From Bimastos eiseni (Eukaryota > Annelida > Clitellata > Crassiclitellata > Lumbricidae), in the NCBI GenBank assembly GCA_959347315.1, contig OY365810.1:19976358-20040357 (forward strand): a DNA stretch of 64,000 nt, written 5' to 3'. Positions 23,646 to 35,300 of this stretch are shown piece by piece. Below the pieces are notes generated by a model. The model was not told the DNA's origin, ran no database searches, and saw nothing but the letters and a program-made list of their open reading frames with translations. Both the position numbers and the translations under genes were made by a program. Every line of letters begins with the position of its first letter. Position 1 is the stretch's first letter.

Positions 23646-24549
23646 TGTAACGGTTTAGGGGTACGCTTACCTAGTGTCGGCCTGCTGTAGTGTCTGCCTG
23701 TTGTGTACACCTGTCTACTGTGTTCTTTCTACTGTGGTATCTACCTGCTGTATACGCTTATCTACTATCTACTGTAATCCATCTACTATCTACTGTAGAT
23801 ATATACTATCTACTGTATCCTATCTACTGTAGTCTATCTATTATCTACTGTAGATATTTACTATCTATTGTATCCTATCTACTGTGTAATATCTACTATC
23901 TACTGTATCCTATCTACTTTGTATTATCTACTATCTACTGTGTAGTCTCTACTGTCTACTGTCTCCTATCATCTATCATCTACTATCTACAGCAAATTAG
24001 TATAAAAGGAGTTCGCCTGGAAGATCGTCGTCGTATGATCGTGGTCGTCGCCTGGGAATCGTCGTCGTCGTTTCGAGATTGTCATCGGGGAGCCTTGTAG
24101 ATTCGGCTTCGGCCTTGCAGTCTCGGCGCCTAGGAAGCACAAATAGTCGTCGTGGCTTGCGATAGTCGTCGCGGATATAGTCGTCGTCGATTTGCGATAG
24201 TCGCCGTCAGTCATTGACGTAGCATAGTACTCGCCGTCAGCCATTGACGTAGCGTTGCAATTACTCGTTAGTTATCGACGTAGGGCGTATTGAGGGAGTG
24301 AGATACGGACTATTTCTGAATAGGCGCTACATAAGTATTGTTTTCCGTTGTACATTAAAAGAGGATTATCGAACAAGCGTGTCTTATTCCAAGCGTCATC
24401 CAGAAAGGAGCTATTTAAACCTTAAATGGTTAGTCTTCAGCAAACCACTGAAGCCTTACTCAGCGGACTGCAACTCGAACTACCCCCATATCGGACGGGG
24501 CTGCAAGTCGTCATCCTGGTCACTGTCGAATAGGCCCCGTTCCGTTACA
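23646..24549 (+). mobile_element. LTR copy 2, followed by ~100 bp of repeated internal sequence
   Basis: Nearly identical to copy 1 (21151-22046), with TATAAAAG at 24001. The identity does not stop at the LTR end: the next ~100 bp (24550-24650, ending CGCCATAAAC) also match the start of the interior after copy 1 (22047-22147), then break off abruptly. This shows a tandem LTR-interior-LTR-interior arrangement with the second interior truncated. Confidence 0.8.
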
Positions 24550-24650
24550 ACGCTATTTCAGTATTGAACTGTCACTAAACGTACCTCGAAGCAGTGGACA
24601 TTACAGCAGTTCTAGACGAATTCATAAGTACAAATACATTCGCCATAAAC

Positions 24651-25615
24651 TTCATGAAGTTGAATTAGAACTGTAACTAAAGTCGGTCTTAGTGGCAAAC
24701 TTAAAGACCATGTCTGCGACTGCTAGGCCAATACGCCATCAGATTTGTTAGTGAAGTTGATGAAGTAGGCCCTACTAGTTAGTAGTTACAGAAACGTTAA
24801 ACGTTTATTTATGTAATAAGTTACTCATTAGTGTTGTGTGTTAGCATGTTTGTATATATCATCGAGCAAAGAGGAAGCACCGTTGCATAGTAGGCCTATT
24901 ACAGTTGGTCTGTTTCCAGCTGAAAGAGGGGACCTCGAGGAGCGGGAAGAAAGGAAATCCAATAATTGGGCAATGGGAATGAAATTCTTGCTCCAGTACC
25001 ATTTACTAAAAGTCGGCGCATATAAACCCGACCCTTACATATAACACATATACATACATTATACATACATACACTACTGCACACGCGCAATCAACAAGCT
25101 CTTCCATTTCCTAGGAATAGCTAGTAGGCCCAATTACAAAAGACTAGGCTTATCTGCAATTTCGCCTTGGCGACTCAAAGTGTCCAAATCCAAGCAACAT
25201 GAGCAATATACTGTAATACTAGAACAACATAATTCACAATGTTCTTAGTGCTAATCATAATTTTATCATAACAGCTAGTAGCCTATGCCTACGGTTTCAC
25301 CTAATCGACTTGAAGTCTCAAGCATCATTCGATATTTCATAAGCCTAAAGAATATTGTTAACCCATCTAAGCTGTAAGCACAGCTGGCACAGGCGGAGAC
25401 TTGGGGACAGCGGGGGAAGTAGGTATGTGGCGGACACAAGGCTTGAATGAAGGATTTTTTTAAATAAATAATCGACACTCCATAGCGTTATATCTACGTA
25501 TATTTTTTACAGTGCAACTTGGGTATAGGAGGAAAAACCGATCGGCAGTTTTTAATTCAGTACAGACACGTGAATCGGGTTGAGTATAGCCTGACATACG
25601 ATGCATTGCTATATA
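24651..25615. other. intergenic sequence
   Basis: No gene seen. Several TAGGCCTA-like strings, otherwise unremarkable. Confidence 0.4.
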
Positions 25616-26279
25616 CAGTCATGGCGAAAAGTTTGCGAACGCACAATTTCAGGCATATTTTCCACAGTTTTAATAGTTTCTGGGTTTTTTTCTGAGCTTT
25701 TTTCTTAGTTATTATGCTCCAGAATGCTTCTTCTGCTATCGGCATCATTTAATCAGACAGCATTTATGTTAAATTGTTGGAAAATATATTTAAATTTCAT
25801 ATTTTTTTTAAATTTTTGCCCCTGTGTGCTATCATTTCAAGCAAGAATCTGCATAAAGGTTGTTCAAAGGTTAATGCTCTAGAAACATACCGTTTGACGG
25901 ACTTTAATGTAGTTTATTTAGTACTTAAACTACACAATTTGTGCGATGTGTACGATATAGTAGGTGGAGTTTTAATTATGCGGTAATGTTAAAACACATC
26001 AGCCTTCACATTGTTAAGAAGGATCCTTGATTTCAATTGCCTTTTTGTGCACTACTGAGCTGGCCATAGTTCGTGAAAGAAAGCTCATGCCAGAAAAGCG
26101 GGTATAAATATTCATTCTGTACAAGCAGAAGGTGCACATTTGAGAGATTGCTAAGAAGATGAAGTTGCTTTCTCAACTGTTGTTACTACCGTAAAAAGGG
26201 TTACTGAAAAATACAACTTCAATTCACGGCAACGATGTGGAAGACAAAGGGTGGTCACCGATTGGGTTGACCTTTTGTA

Positions 26280-27645
26280 AAGATACAGAGAGTGGACTAC
26301 TGACGAGTGGGAACGCATAATGTTGTCAGATGATAGCACTGTCGCACAATTTTACAGTTTCTGCATACATGTGAGGAGACCACCTAACCAAAGGCATGAT
26401 CCCAAATGCGTCATACCAGCAGTGAAGCTGGCACCAAAGGTCATGATGTCGGGATCAATGTCGTGTGCTGGACGGTCTGGGTTGTGGATAATCCAAAAGA
26501 ACACCATAACAAATGGAACTGTGCATCTTAACCTCCTGAAATAGAAACTGCTGAACTTCATTCATATCCATGACATCAGCCACTTTCAACAAGACAGTGC
26601 ACCAAGTCATGCTACATACAGTGTTGGGCATGAGACCAAAACCTCAAGACCAAGACCGAGAGGTCCAAGACCAAGACCAGACCGGGTGGTCCGAGACCAA
26701 GACCAAGACCGAGGGTCCGAGACCAAGACCAAGATTCTTTTTCATAAATAATTCAATTAATTAAGACGCTAAAACGGAATAACACGCTTAAAACATTGAT
26801 TTTATTGCTGAAGAATACTAATCTTAATAATGGTCCAGAAGACTGTTTTACCGGCCAGTCTGAACTTTTGCGGGTTCAGCCGTTGGCTTCGGCCTGAGAA
26901 TATCGCACTATAAATTACTTACAGTAGCCTATACGATAGGTTACAAATAAGACATCTGAACAAGAAGAATAGAGTTCCGTTTGAATGGTGAGGGCCGTAG
27001 GCCTACTTGTACTCGGAATTGTAGGTTAACAGTGACTGCCTGTGGCCAACCTCATAATAATTAGATTGTTACAAAACCTGCAAATTTAAGAAAGCAAATT
27101 TTGAAATGGCTGGTTCCGCTACAAATGCACATTTTTCCCCATAGTAACTTGTATATACATGTATATAGATGGTTAGCACGTCGTAAATCAGTAACAAGCG
27201 CGTAGGGCCTAGACATCCGGTGTCTCTAATAATCGAAAATAACCGACAAATATCAAAGAAATTGCTCTGATACGGCAAATGACCAAGAACGTTGACCTAA
27301 GACAACGATCAATCCCAAGACCGTTCCTTTAAGACCAAGACCGACGCAGTCGAGGCCAAGACCAAGACCGATGGTTCGAGACCAAGACCAAGACCGATGG
27401 TCCAAGACCAAGACCAAGACCGATGCATTCGAGACCAAGACCAAGTTTTCCGGTCTCGAGACCGTCTCGTGACCAAGACCACGGTCTCGAGACCACATCC
27501 CTGGCTACATAGGCCATGAAATCCTGGCTGGAGCAAAGGTCACTTCACTGCTGGATCCATGGACTGGCAGCAGTCCAGATTTAAACATCATTGAGAATGT
27601 GTGGACAGTGATGAAACAGTGCACAGCCCAGCATCTGAGACAGAT
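26280..27645 (+). pseudogene. Tc1-type transposase remnant, split
   Basis: Before the insertion: WTTDEWERIMLSDDSTVAQF, HVRRPPNQRHDPKCVIPAVK, APKVMMSGSMS, then DISHFQQDSAPSHAT; after it (from 27512): GHEILAGA, LDPWTGSSPDLNIIENVWTV. S-D-D, Q-Q-D-S-A-P-S-H and S-P-D-L-N-I-I-E-N-V-W are the three catalytic regions (D,D,E). In-frame stops occur between them, such as the TAG after NLLK near 26541. Dead even without the insertion. N-terminal DNA-binding part is not clearly readable. Confidence 0.85.
26619..27503. mobile_element. hAT element, CAGTGTTGGGC family, copy 1 (885 bp)
   Basis: Left end CAGTGTTGGGCATGAGACC, right end GACCACATCCCTG, flanked by an exact 8-bp duplication GCTACATA (26611-26618, 27504-27511). 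Subterminal regions are dense arrays of GACCAAGACC and GGTCTCGAGACC. No transposase. Inserted inside the Tc1 transposase remnant between the second and third catalytic regions. Confidence 0.92.
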
Positions 27646-28115
27646 TTGATCAAATGGATCAAGGCCGTTTATTTGGGCACACTTTACTGACATGAGCTCT
27701 CTTTTATGAACCATGGCTAGGTCAGCAGTGCACACAAAAGCAATTGAAATCAGTAATTCTTCTTCACAATGAGAAGGTTGATGTGTTTTAGCATAACAGC
27801 ACACATTTTGTAGTTTAAGTACTTAAAAACTGCATTAAAATTTGTCAAACAGTTTGTTACTAGAGCATCGACCTTTGTACAACCTTTATGCAGATTCTTG
27901 CTTGAATTGACAGCAAACTGGGGCTCAAATAATAGAAAGTATGAAATTTACATATATTTTTCAACAATTTCCTATAGATGCGGTCTGATGAATTAATACT
28001 GATAGCAGAAGAAGCACAATAACTAAGAAAATAGCTCAGAAAATACCAGAAATCATCAAAACTGTTGAAAATATGCCTAAAATTGTGTGTTTGCAAACTT
28101 TTGGCCATGACTGTA

Positions 28116-28800
28116 TGTGTAGCAGTGGTTCGTACGGCTTCATACATAGAGTGGTTCTCGTAGCGCTCCAGAGATCGTTGAGTTATCGTAAAGTTTCCCA
28201 TATAATTACGACCCCTAATGACAGCCGCTCTCGCGGTCAGGCCGGTGCTGCTTTTCGCTGATCTGTCGGGGTGGGCCTCTGTGCCGTTGATCGCAAGACG
28301 GACCGTGCCCTGATCGTAGAGGTTAAGAGGCTGACAGAGGAAAGACCGATCGTGAGAAATGCTCTGGGTGCCGTTCGAGAGTGCGGTAAAGTCCGATCGT
28401 GTGAAATAAACGAATGACAGTTCTGTAGGGGAATATGGGGAAGATTGTGACCCGTCGGTGGCCGTGAGAAATAGAAATCGGGTAAAGCCAACTGATTGCG
28501 CTTAGCCTATACGCTCGGCATACAGCAGCGCGGTCGACGGTCCGCCATTTTACCACTCGTATGTTACTAGCTATGCGCTTCATGTCCACGATAATGTATT
28601 GTTTAAAACCTTCAATGAAGGAGCATTTAACTGCAAGCTAACAAACCGCTAGCCGATGTTCAGTCACATTACTACGAATTAATATGTAATTTAATCGAGC
28701 ATTTATATAGCGCACCCTATAGATATCTTCTATGTGCTGGTAATGTTCTAGTGAACACGTTAAATAACATGTGAGACGTTATTTAGATAATTGTCTCTCC
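28116..28800. other. intergenic sequence with a CR1-type 3' tail fragment
   Basis: No gene seen. GAGCATTTATATAGCGCACC at 28698-28717 matches the 3' tail of the CR1-type element at 4690-5345. Confidence 0.4.
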
Positions 28801-29760
28801 TTACAATTCCCCCGGACAATTGCTCCCCCCGGACAATTGCACCCCGATTTTGGCCATGACATTTGCCCCTCGGACAAATGCCCCTCTATATGTACATATG
28901 CATGAATGTACGTGCGCATGTATACATGCACACATGTATGTATGTATGCATGCGTGTACGGGTATATATGTTTGTATGTATATACACGCATATATGCATA
29001 CATACATGTATGCATATATATATGCGTGTGTATGTATATGCTATATATGTATAAATTCGTGCATAATTGCATATACATACGTACGTAAGTACGTACGTGC
29101 CTACATACATACATACATGCATGCACGCACGTATGCACGCATGCAATCATGTATATGATATTATGTATGTATGTATGCACATGTATGTATGTATGTCACA
29201 TATGGTTTGTAGGCATGCATGTGTGTATGTGTATGCTATGTATGTATATATGCATGCATATACATACGTAAGTATGTATGTATATGTATTTAGGTATGTA
29301 TGAATGCATTTATGTATGTATGTATGCATGTATGTAAGTGTGCATGTATGTATATATGTATACATGCATATTTCATACATACGTACGTACATACATACAT
29401 GCATACATGCATCAATACATTCATATATGTATACATACATACATACATACATACATACATGCACGTACGCGTGCATGCATGTATGTATGTACGTATGTGT
29501 ATATGCATGTATGTATGTATGTATGCATGTATGTATGTATGCATACATATCACATATGTATATCATACATGTATGTATGAATGTATGTATGTACGAATAT
29601 ACGTACGTACGTACATTCATACATACGTTCGTACGTGCAAGTACTTATGTATGTATGTATGTACGTACATGTTTGTATGAATGTACGCATCTATGGTTTG
29701 TGTGCGTGCATGTGTGTATTTATATGTTATGTATGTATATATGAATGCGTATACATACAA
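28800..29760. repeat. ATGT/ACAT microsatellite with GGACAATTGC units at its left edge
   Basis: Left edge has GGACAATTGCTCCCC, GGACAATTGCACCCC and GGACAAATGCCCC (28813-28887), followed by ~860 bp of interrupted ATGT/ACGT/ACAT repeat. Long open frames on both strands here consist only of Tyr, Ile, His, Met, Cys and similar residues and are not genes. Confidence 0.9.
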
Positions 29761-32065
29761 GCGTCAAGATGGCAGCTCCTTAACCTCGAGTTTAAAACCG
29801 TAAGCGCAATCTATAGTTTTTATATCTATGGTAAAGCCCCGAGGAACCGAACGTTTAAATCGAGAGAGGCTTCAGTGACCGTTGAGATAATAATATATCG
29901 GGAAAATCCCAAGCGGAGTCGAACGTAACTAGCGAGACAGAATACGGTGGCCGTTGAGATAACATACGGAAAGAATTCCCCATTGAACACGTTGAATTAA
30001 TACGGGGCGGGTAACTCCGCTGGAGCAGTTGAATTCAGACTGAGAGAGCTTCCGATGGAACCGTTGACACATATTGAGAAACATAAATACGTTCGATAAA
30101 TACGGGGAGGATAACCCCATTGATGCGTTGGATAAATGCGAGGAAAGGTCCTCACTGGTGCCGAAAACCTCATGAATTGTGGACGTCTCCGCATATTCTT
30201 TTCTCTTTCGCATTTTCTTTTAAGGTTTTCCGTAAATATTTATATATGGCTACCTAACGTGGCCATAGTTCACCTCCAGTTTTCCAACAATCTGTTCACT
30301 TGCGTGTCTGATCGCAATGTCTTTGCTCGCGGCTTCCCTGCGTATCTTTACTTGAGTTACTAAACGTAATATCTGTACTTGCGGTGTCCCAGCAGTATGT
30401 CTTCTTGATTGTCTTACGGTCTTTCGGTAAATATTCTATCTGGCTACCTAACGGGGTCATAGATACTCCCGTCGTTTTCCCGAAGTATATTTACCTGTGT
30501 GTTCAGTTGCAATGTCTTGACTCGCGGTTTCCCCACGAGGCTTCTACTTGCAGGACTAGCCGCAGAATTTCTTCTTATAGATCTAACTACATAGTCTTTT
30601 CGGGAACTTCCTCGAAAGATCTACCAGTGGTTCGTTCCAGTGTAAAAGGGACAGAGTAAAATTCATTCAAAGGAACTGATTATAATAATACAGGTCTGTG
30701 CGAAACATGGAGGTAACGTGGTGACACTTACCTCAGGTGCCTGTGAGAGAATCGAGTCTGAGGACTCAGAAACGAAGCTTACGAGAGTTGGTGCATTACC
30801 GTTGGTCAGAGGTCTAGGTGACGAGTACATAAATAATCACACGACAAGAGGAATAAACGCAGTCCATGAGAGTTACAGACATGTGAGAGTCTGGGTGATC
30901 TGATACTAAAGTATATAACGGATGAAAGCATGCCGAGAAATATTCTTGTTTGCTACCTAGTTCGGTCATAGGTACTCCCGAGGTTTTCCAGTAGCACATG
31001 GGTTGTCGGATACGTGGAAGTTCGGGTGGCCGAAACCGTAAAAGTTCTGGTGGCCGAGATCTTTAAAGTTCGGGTAGCCGAGATCAAGAAAGTTCTGGTG
31101 GCCGAGATCGTGGAAGTTCGGGTGTCCGAAACCGTAAAAGTTCGGGTGGCCGAGATCTTTAAAGTTCGGGTGGCCGAGATCGTTAAAGTTCGGGTAGCCG
31201 GGATAGAGAAAGTTCGGGTAGCCGAGACCGTGAAAGTTCGGGTAGCCGAGATCAAGAAAGTTCTGGTGACCGAGATCGTAGAAGTTCGGGTGGCCGAGAC
31301 AGATACAGCGCGGGTAAAATTCCGAAGACCCGACCAAACAGGCTGTGAAAGCGTTCGGTTGGTCGTGATAGATACAGACTGGCTAAGTTTCAGGATTAGC
31401 GATCGCATATAGTCAGAGAGCCCCGTGGTACAGACCGTGAAAGAGTTCGGGTGGCCGTTCGATAGAAATACCGGGAAATTCCCGAAGGACCCGCTGGAAA
31501 TACACGTGGAGGGTGGCCACGTTAGAAGAGTACGTTACAAACAAGAGAAAACATTGGTACCGATTGATACCTTCAGGTTACAACCCAAATATCTCGTCTT
31601 GATGGTCTTATGGTCTTTCGATAATTATTCCTGTTGGCTACCTACGTTGGTCATAGTTACTCCTCCCGTTTTCCCGAAGTCTCACGATACATTACGGTGT
31701 TGGTGGACAATTGCCAACGCAGAGGACGGTCAATCGTGTGCATGATAACTTATGCGTGTGAGGCCGGTATGCCACACACGGAAATGGACCAAGAGGCACG
31801 TGAAAGTCTGGGTTGTCCGATACCCAAGTATGAAACAGATGAATGCAGACGTGAAACTCTGGGCAGTCGGAAATGGACCAAGAGGCACGTGAAAGTCTGG
31901 GCAGTCGGAAACCCAGGTTAAAGATAATAAGTAGACCAAGAATTGATCGATACGTAAATATTCCTATTGGCTACCTACGTCGGTCATACTCTCGCCGTTT
32001 TCCCGAAGTGTATCTACTGATCGAATTGAACGATACGGGTACGTTTGGGTAGTCGGGTACCCAGG
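29760..32065. repeat. diverged repeat region with recurring GGCTACCTA block
   Basis: A ~60-bp block (AAATATT..GGCTACCTA.C..GGTCATAG.TACTCC..GTTTTCC) occurs at about 30231, 30430, 30940, 31618 and 31955. Other parts are shared too, for example CCAAGAGGCACGTGAAAGTC twice near 31787 and 31879. Part of it (around 31690-31790) resembles 35770-35900. No coding frame with family motifs. Possibly LTR or leader sequence of a retroelement; unresolved. Confidence 0.5.
31020..31307. repeat. 24-bp minisatellite, 12 units
   Basis: Consensus GTTCGGGTGGCCGAGATC plus six variable bases (TTTAAA, AAGAAA, GTGGAA, CCGTAAAA variants). Because 24 is a multiple of three, several frames stay open on both strands as octapeptide repeats (such as VRVAEIFK); no independent evidence that any is translated. 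Confidence 0.95.
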
Positions 32066-32559
32066 TAAATACATATTTGCTTGTCGTCAAACACAGCTCC
32101 GAAAACTGACGGAAGTGCGAGATCGGGCCCCCTCGTGCGTAGGTCGGATCGAAGACTGTGTGCAGATAGCGAAGGTTACAGACAGAAGACCACTATCAGA
32201 GTCCGTGAATACCATGCCAGTTAGTCCATCTGCTAAAGTCCATAAATCAGTGCAATCGTGCAAAAGTAGAAGATAATTTGAAATTTGGTTTTTTGCACAC
32301 ATAGATGTATACAAATCAATATTAGAAGTCAAGCCACTCTCACATTTATCACGAAGTGGCTCTAAAATGCAAAAATCCAAGATGGCCGTCGCGAATTATA
32401 AATTTCATGAATTTCAACTTGCAGTCCGGGAGCAATTGACATCTCGTTGCGATTTAAGCGATGGGAAGCTGCGGTTGGTGTCATTCTCTTCGTATGACGG
32501 ATGACGGAGATTCATAAAATTTATGGTGGGCGTCCTCCAAACCCTGCACGCTTACACAA

Positions 32560-33230
32560 AACAAGATGGCGGCCATAATGGCCACCGTGAAATATATGTT
32601 GTAATATCTCTGGAACTATGCATGATAGAAAGGTAATTTCAGTGTCCAAAGTGCTTTCTCCTGGGTCAAGGAATTTAAAAATTATATTTTCAATATCATC
32701 TGAACTTAGCGTGACCTTAGAAATCAAGGTCACATAGCTAAAATGACCAATCAACCATTTCTGAGGAACAACAAATGATGCAGGGGTGCTATCGGTATCT
32801 AGAATATGGTTTTCGGCGGCAAGGAATTTAAAATAAATGTATTTTCAATATTTCTTGAACATCACATGACCTTGAAGGTCAAGGTCACATCATCAAAATG
32901 ATTAAGCAGCCATTTCTCAGAAACCACAAATGAAACAGGGATGAATTTGACGCCTAGAATATGGTCGTCAAAGGCAAGAAATGTGTTTTCAATATAACTA
33001 AACATCACGTGACGTTTGAGGTCAAGGTCATATGGCAAAATATTCAATCGGGCATTTCTCAGGAACCGTAAATCATTGAAAGATGACTTTGGGGTCTAGA
33101 ATATGGTTTTCAGAGGCAAGGAATTCAAAAAATGGATTCTCAATATAGTCTGAACATTACATGACCTTTAAGGTCAAGGTCACGTGGCAAAAAAGTGATA
33201 AATCCGCCATTATTCTGGAATCAAAAATAT
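32560..33230. repeat. ~145-bp satellite, about 4.5 units, with TGACCTT..AAGGTCAAGGTCA
   Basis: Landmarks AGAATATGGTTTTC recur at about 32809, 32957, 33100 and 33226, and the block TGACCTTGAAGGTCAAGGTCA recurs at 32712, 32867, 33010 and 33162 with changes. Unit length is therefore 143-155 bp. Each unit also has CATTTCTCAGGAACC...AAATGA. No coding capacity. Confidence 0.85.
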
Positions 33231-33344
33231 GGTTTTCGGAAGCAGCAGAACTCTCTTTCGAGAACAGAACTGTCGAGAATGTGAGGTGGTGGCTTACATA
33301 GTAGTGGCTGATCATTAAGGCATGATAAATCTGATGGAACAGAT

Positions 33345-33660
33345 GTAATGTAATGGAGGACTTCTTATATAGCGTCACTCAAATCAGAGGCGCTCACGAT
33401 TCGACACAAAAGCTAAAGAAAAAAGGAAAGTCTTCAGGTGCTTCAGGAAGGCAGCAGGGAGAGAAAGTAGCTCCTTCTGTCAGGAAAGGGGAGGCTGTTC
33501 CAGCTGGTGGGACCCACGTAGGTGAAGCTCCTGGATTGGGCCATGGCAAAGCGCATGCCGGAACCACCAGAATACAATGAGAGCGACTGTCTAATAGAGC
33601 GGGTCTTGCACCACAAGGGAAGCCAAGATGACTTTCATGCAGACACAGCATCTAGAAATG
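33345..33660. mobile_element. non-LTR 3' tail-type repeat
   Basis: CTTATATAGCGTCACTCAAA TCAGAGGCGCTC is close to the 3' tail of the CR1-type element at 4690. The rest of this segment (to about 33650) has only short open frames. Confidence 0.45.
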
Positions 33661-33920
33661 ATTGAATTATTGGGGGTTGGGAGGGTTCAACACCCATTTA
33701 TTTTCAACCCCCTCCCCCGTTAATTCTCAGGAATTGCCTTAGGGGTCAGACAAACTGCCAAATCAGCTTTCAGTGGCTTACTGTATCTTAACTGGCTCAC
33801 CAGTGCACAAGCATTTATGATATTTTATCTTTTAAAAACCATCATGCTACATTTTCAATAACATAACAAAAGACTGCAAAAACTGACCTCTAAAGCAGTT
33901 GCAATTTTGAAAATCTCCAC
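33661..33920. other. intergenic sequence
   Basis: No gene seen. Contains a run CAACCCCCTCCCCC. Confidence 0.4.
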
Positions 33921-33923
33921 CAT

Positions 33924-35060
33924 TTATATTGTACTATCTAGGGGTTTTGTGACTATGCGGGCAAGAACGTTTTTAATTGTTTGGAGGCATATTATTTGCA
34001 AAGAGTCGATGTTGCGAAAAAGGGAATTACAGTAGTCAAGTTTTGAAAGAACAATTGATGTGGCTATTGTGCATGCAGTCTTATAGTTGAGTATTGAGCA
34101 CAGTCGAGGAGGATCACGGATGTGCATATAGCATGTGCGAGATAGCTGGGTGATGTGGTCGGAAAAAGGTAAGGTTCTTATCAAAGGTGATTCCAAGGTT
34201 GCGGACAGGAGCAGAGTAAGGTTTAGGCATAGCAGATTGGTGGTCATCCAAGTTGATATCAGGACGACGGTGTCTTATATGTGGTTTATTGGATCTGTGA
34301 GTGAGTGAGGGGAGATATAATTATATGAAGAGTTATGTATCGTCAGCGTAGAGGTGATGATCTACAGAAGACGAGAAAATGATTTTGCTGAGTGAGGAGG
34401 TATACAGAATGAATAAAAGAGGCCCAAGAACAGAACCTTGAGGAATGCCGCAGGTGAGGCTGTGCAGACTAGATGAGTGACCAGAGCCATCGACAGTGAA
34501 AGAGCGTGAAGAAAGGTATGACCTGATCTAGAACACGGCTGTACCAGAGAATCCAGATACAGAGGAAAGGTGTGTGATGAGAATGGCATGATCTATGGCA
34601 TCGAATGTGGATGAAATGTCTAAGAGACACAACCAAGAGACTTGTTGATGACCTACAGTTTTAGGCACGAGACCGAAACCTCGAGACCAAGACCGAAACC
34701 GAGAAGTCCAAGACCACGACCGACGCATTCGAGACCAATATCGCAGTTTTCCGATCTCGAGACCAAGACCGCGGTCTCGAGACTACATACCTAAGTAAGG
34801 ACCTATCGCCATAACAAGTGTGTTGTATAGTGAGGTGAGGAGTGTTTCAGTAGAGTGATGTTTGGTGTATGCAGATTGATTTGGGTTGAGGAGATTGTTC
34901 GAGGTTACGAATTGAGACGAGAGAGGACAACCCGTTCCGAGGGTTTGGATAAGAAAGAGAAATTTGAAATGGGACAGTAGTTGGACAGGAGTTCTTTGTC
35001 TAGGGATGGTTCTTTAGGAGTGGTTTAACAACTGAGTCCTTCAAAAGCACAGGAAAAGTA
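33924..35060 (-). pseudogene. CR1/L2-type reverse-transcriptase remnant with a hAT fragment inside
   Basis: Minus-strand pieces in order: CLLDISSTFDAIDHAILITH (34640-34580; the LDLSAAFDTIDH block), a degraded GIPQGSVLGPL block (34450-34400), RTLPFSDHITQLSRTCYMHI with IVLSKLDYCNSLFRNID, SLQIICLQTIKNVLARI (34247-33924). These are classic L2/CR1 RT blocks, separated by frameshifts. Between 34656 and about 34790 a short hAT-family fragment interrupts the 5' part. Confidence 0.75.
34656..34790. mobile_element. hAT element, CAGTGTTGGGC family, copy 2 (short)
   Basis: Left end CAGTTTTAGGCACGAGACCG, then GACCAAGACC-type units, right part GCGGTCTCGAGAC. Only ~135 bp against ~740-885 bp in other copies, so its middle is deleted. 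I could not find a clean 8-bp duplication. Confidence 0.65.
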
Positions 35061-35169
35061 CCGGTTGATAGAGACAGGTTGATGATTTTGGTTATAGTAA
35101 GAACGAGAAGAGTTGTAGTCTGTAACTGATCCCACGGAGACGTCATAATTACGTCTCCAATAAGTAACA

Positions 35170-35300
35170 CTATTTACGGTTGGGGTTAGGGTTAAGATTC
35201 GGGCTGGGGCAAGATTTGGTTTAGGATGGGGGTTAGGGTTATGACTGGGGTAAAGATTAGGGTTGGGAGCTGGAGTTGATGTTAGGGTCGGAGTTCAATT
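35170..35300. repeat. degenerate GGTTAGGGTT tract
   Basis: About 120 bp with repeated GGTTAGGGTTA-like words in an irregular pattern. A similar tract lies at 43170-43330 inside another repeat. Too irregular for a working telomere. Confidence 0.6.

Larger units (their letters stand above)
25616..28113. mobile_element. Tc1-type element interrupted by a hAT element
   Basis: Ends CAGTCATGGCGAAAAGTTTG and CAAACTTTTGGCCATGACTG are inverted repeats (the match continues to about 35 bp with a few changes) and each is flanked by TA (25614-25615, 28114-28115), the Tc1/mariner target duplication. Without the internal hAT insertion it is about 1.6 kb, normal for Tc1. Confidence 0.9.

Noticed and set aside
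25616..28113. Functional Tc1 transposase
   Set aside because: Interrupted by a hAT insertion and has in-frame stops elsewhere.
28779..29744. Long overlapping open frames on both strands
   Set aside because: They are translations of the ATGT/ACAT microsatellite (only Tyr, Ile, His, Met, Cys, Thr, Val) with no family motif. The same applies to 8891-9791.
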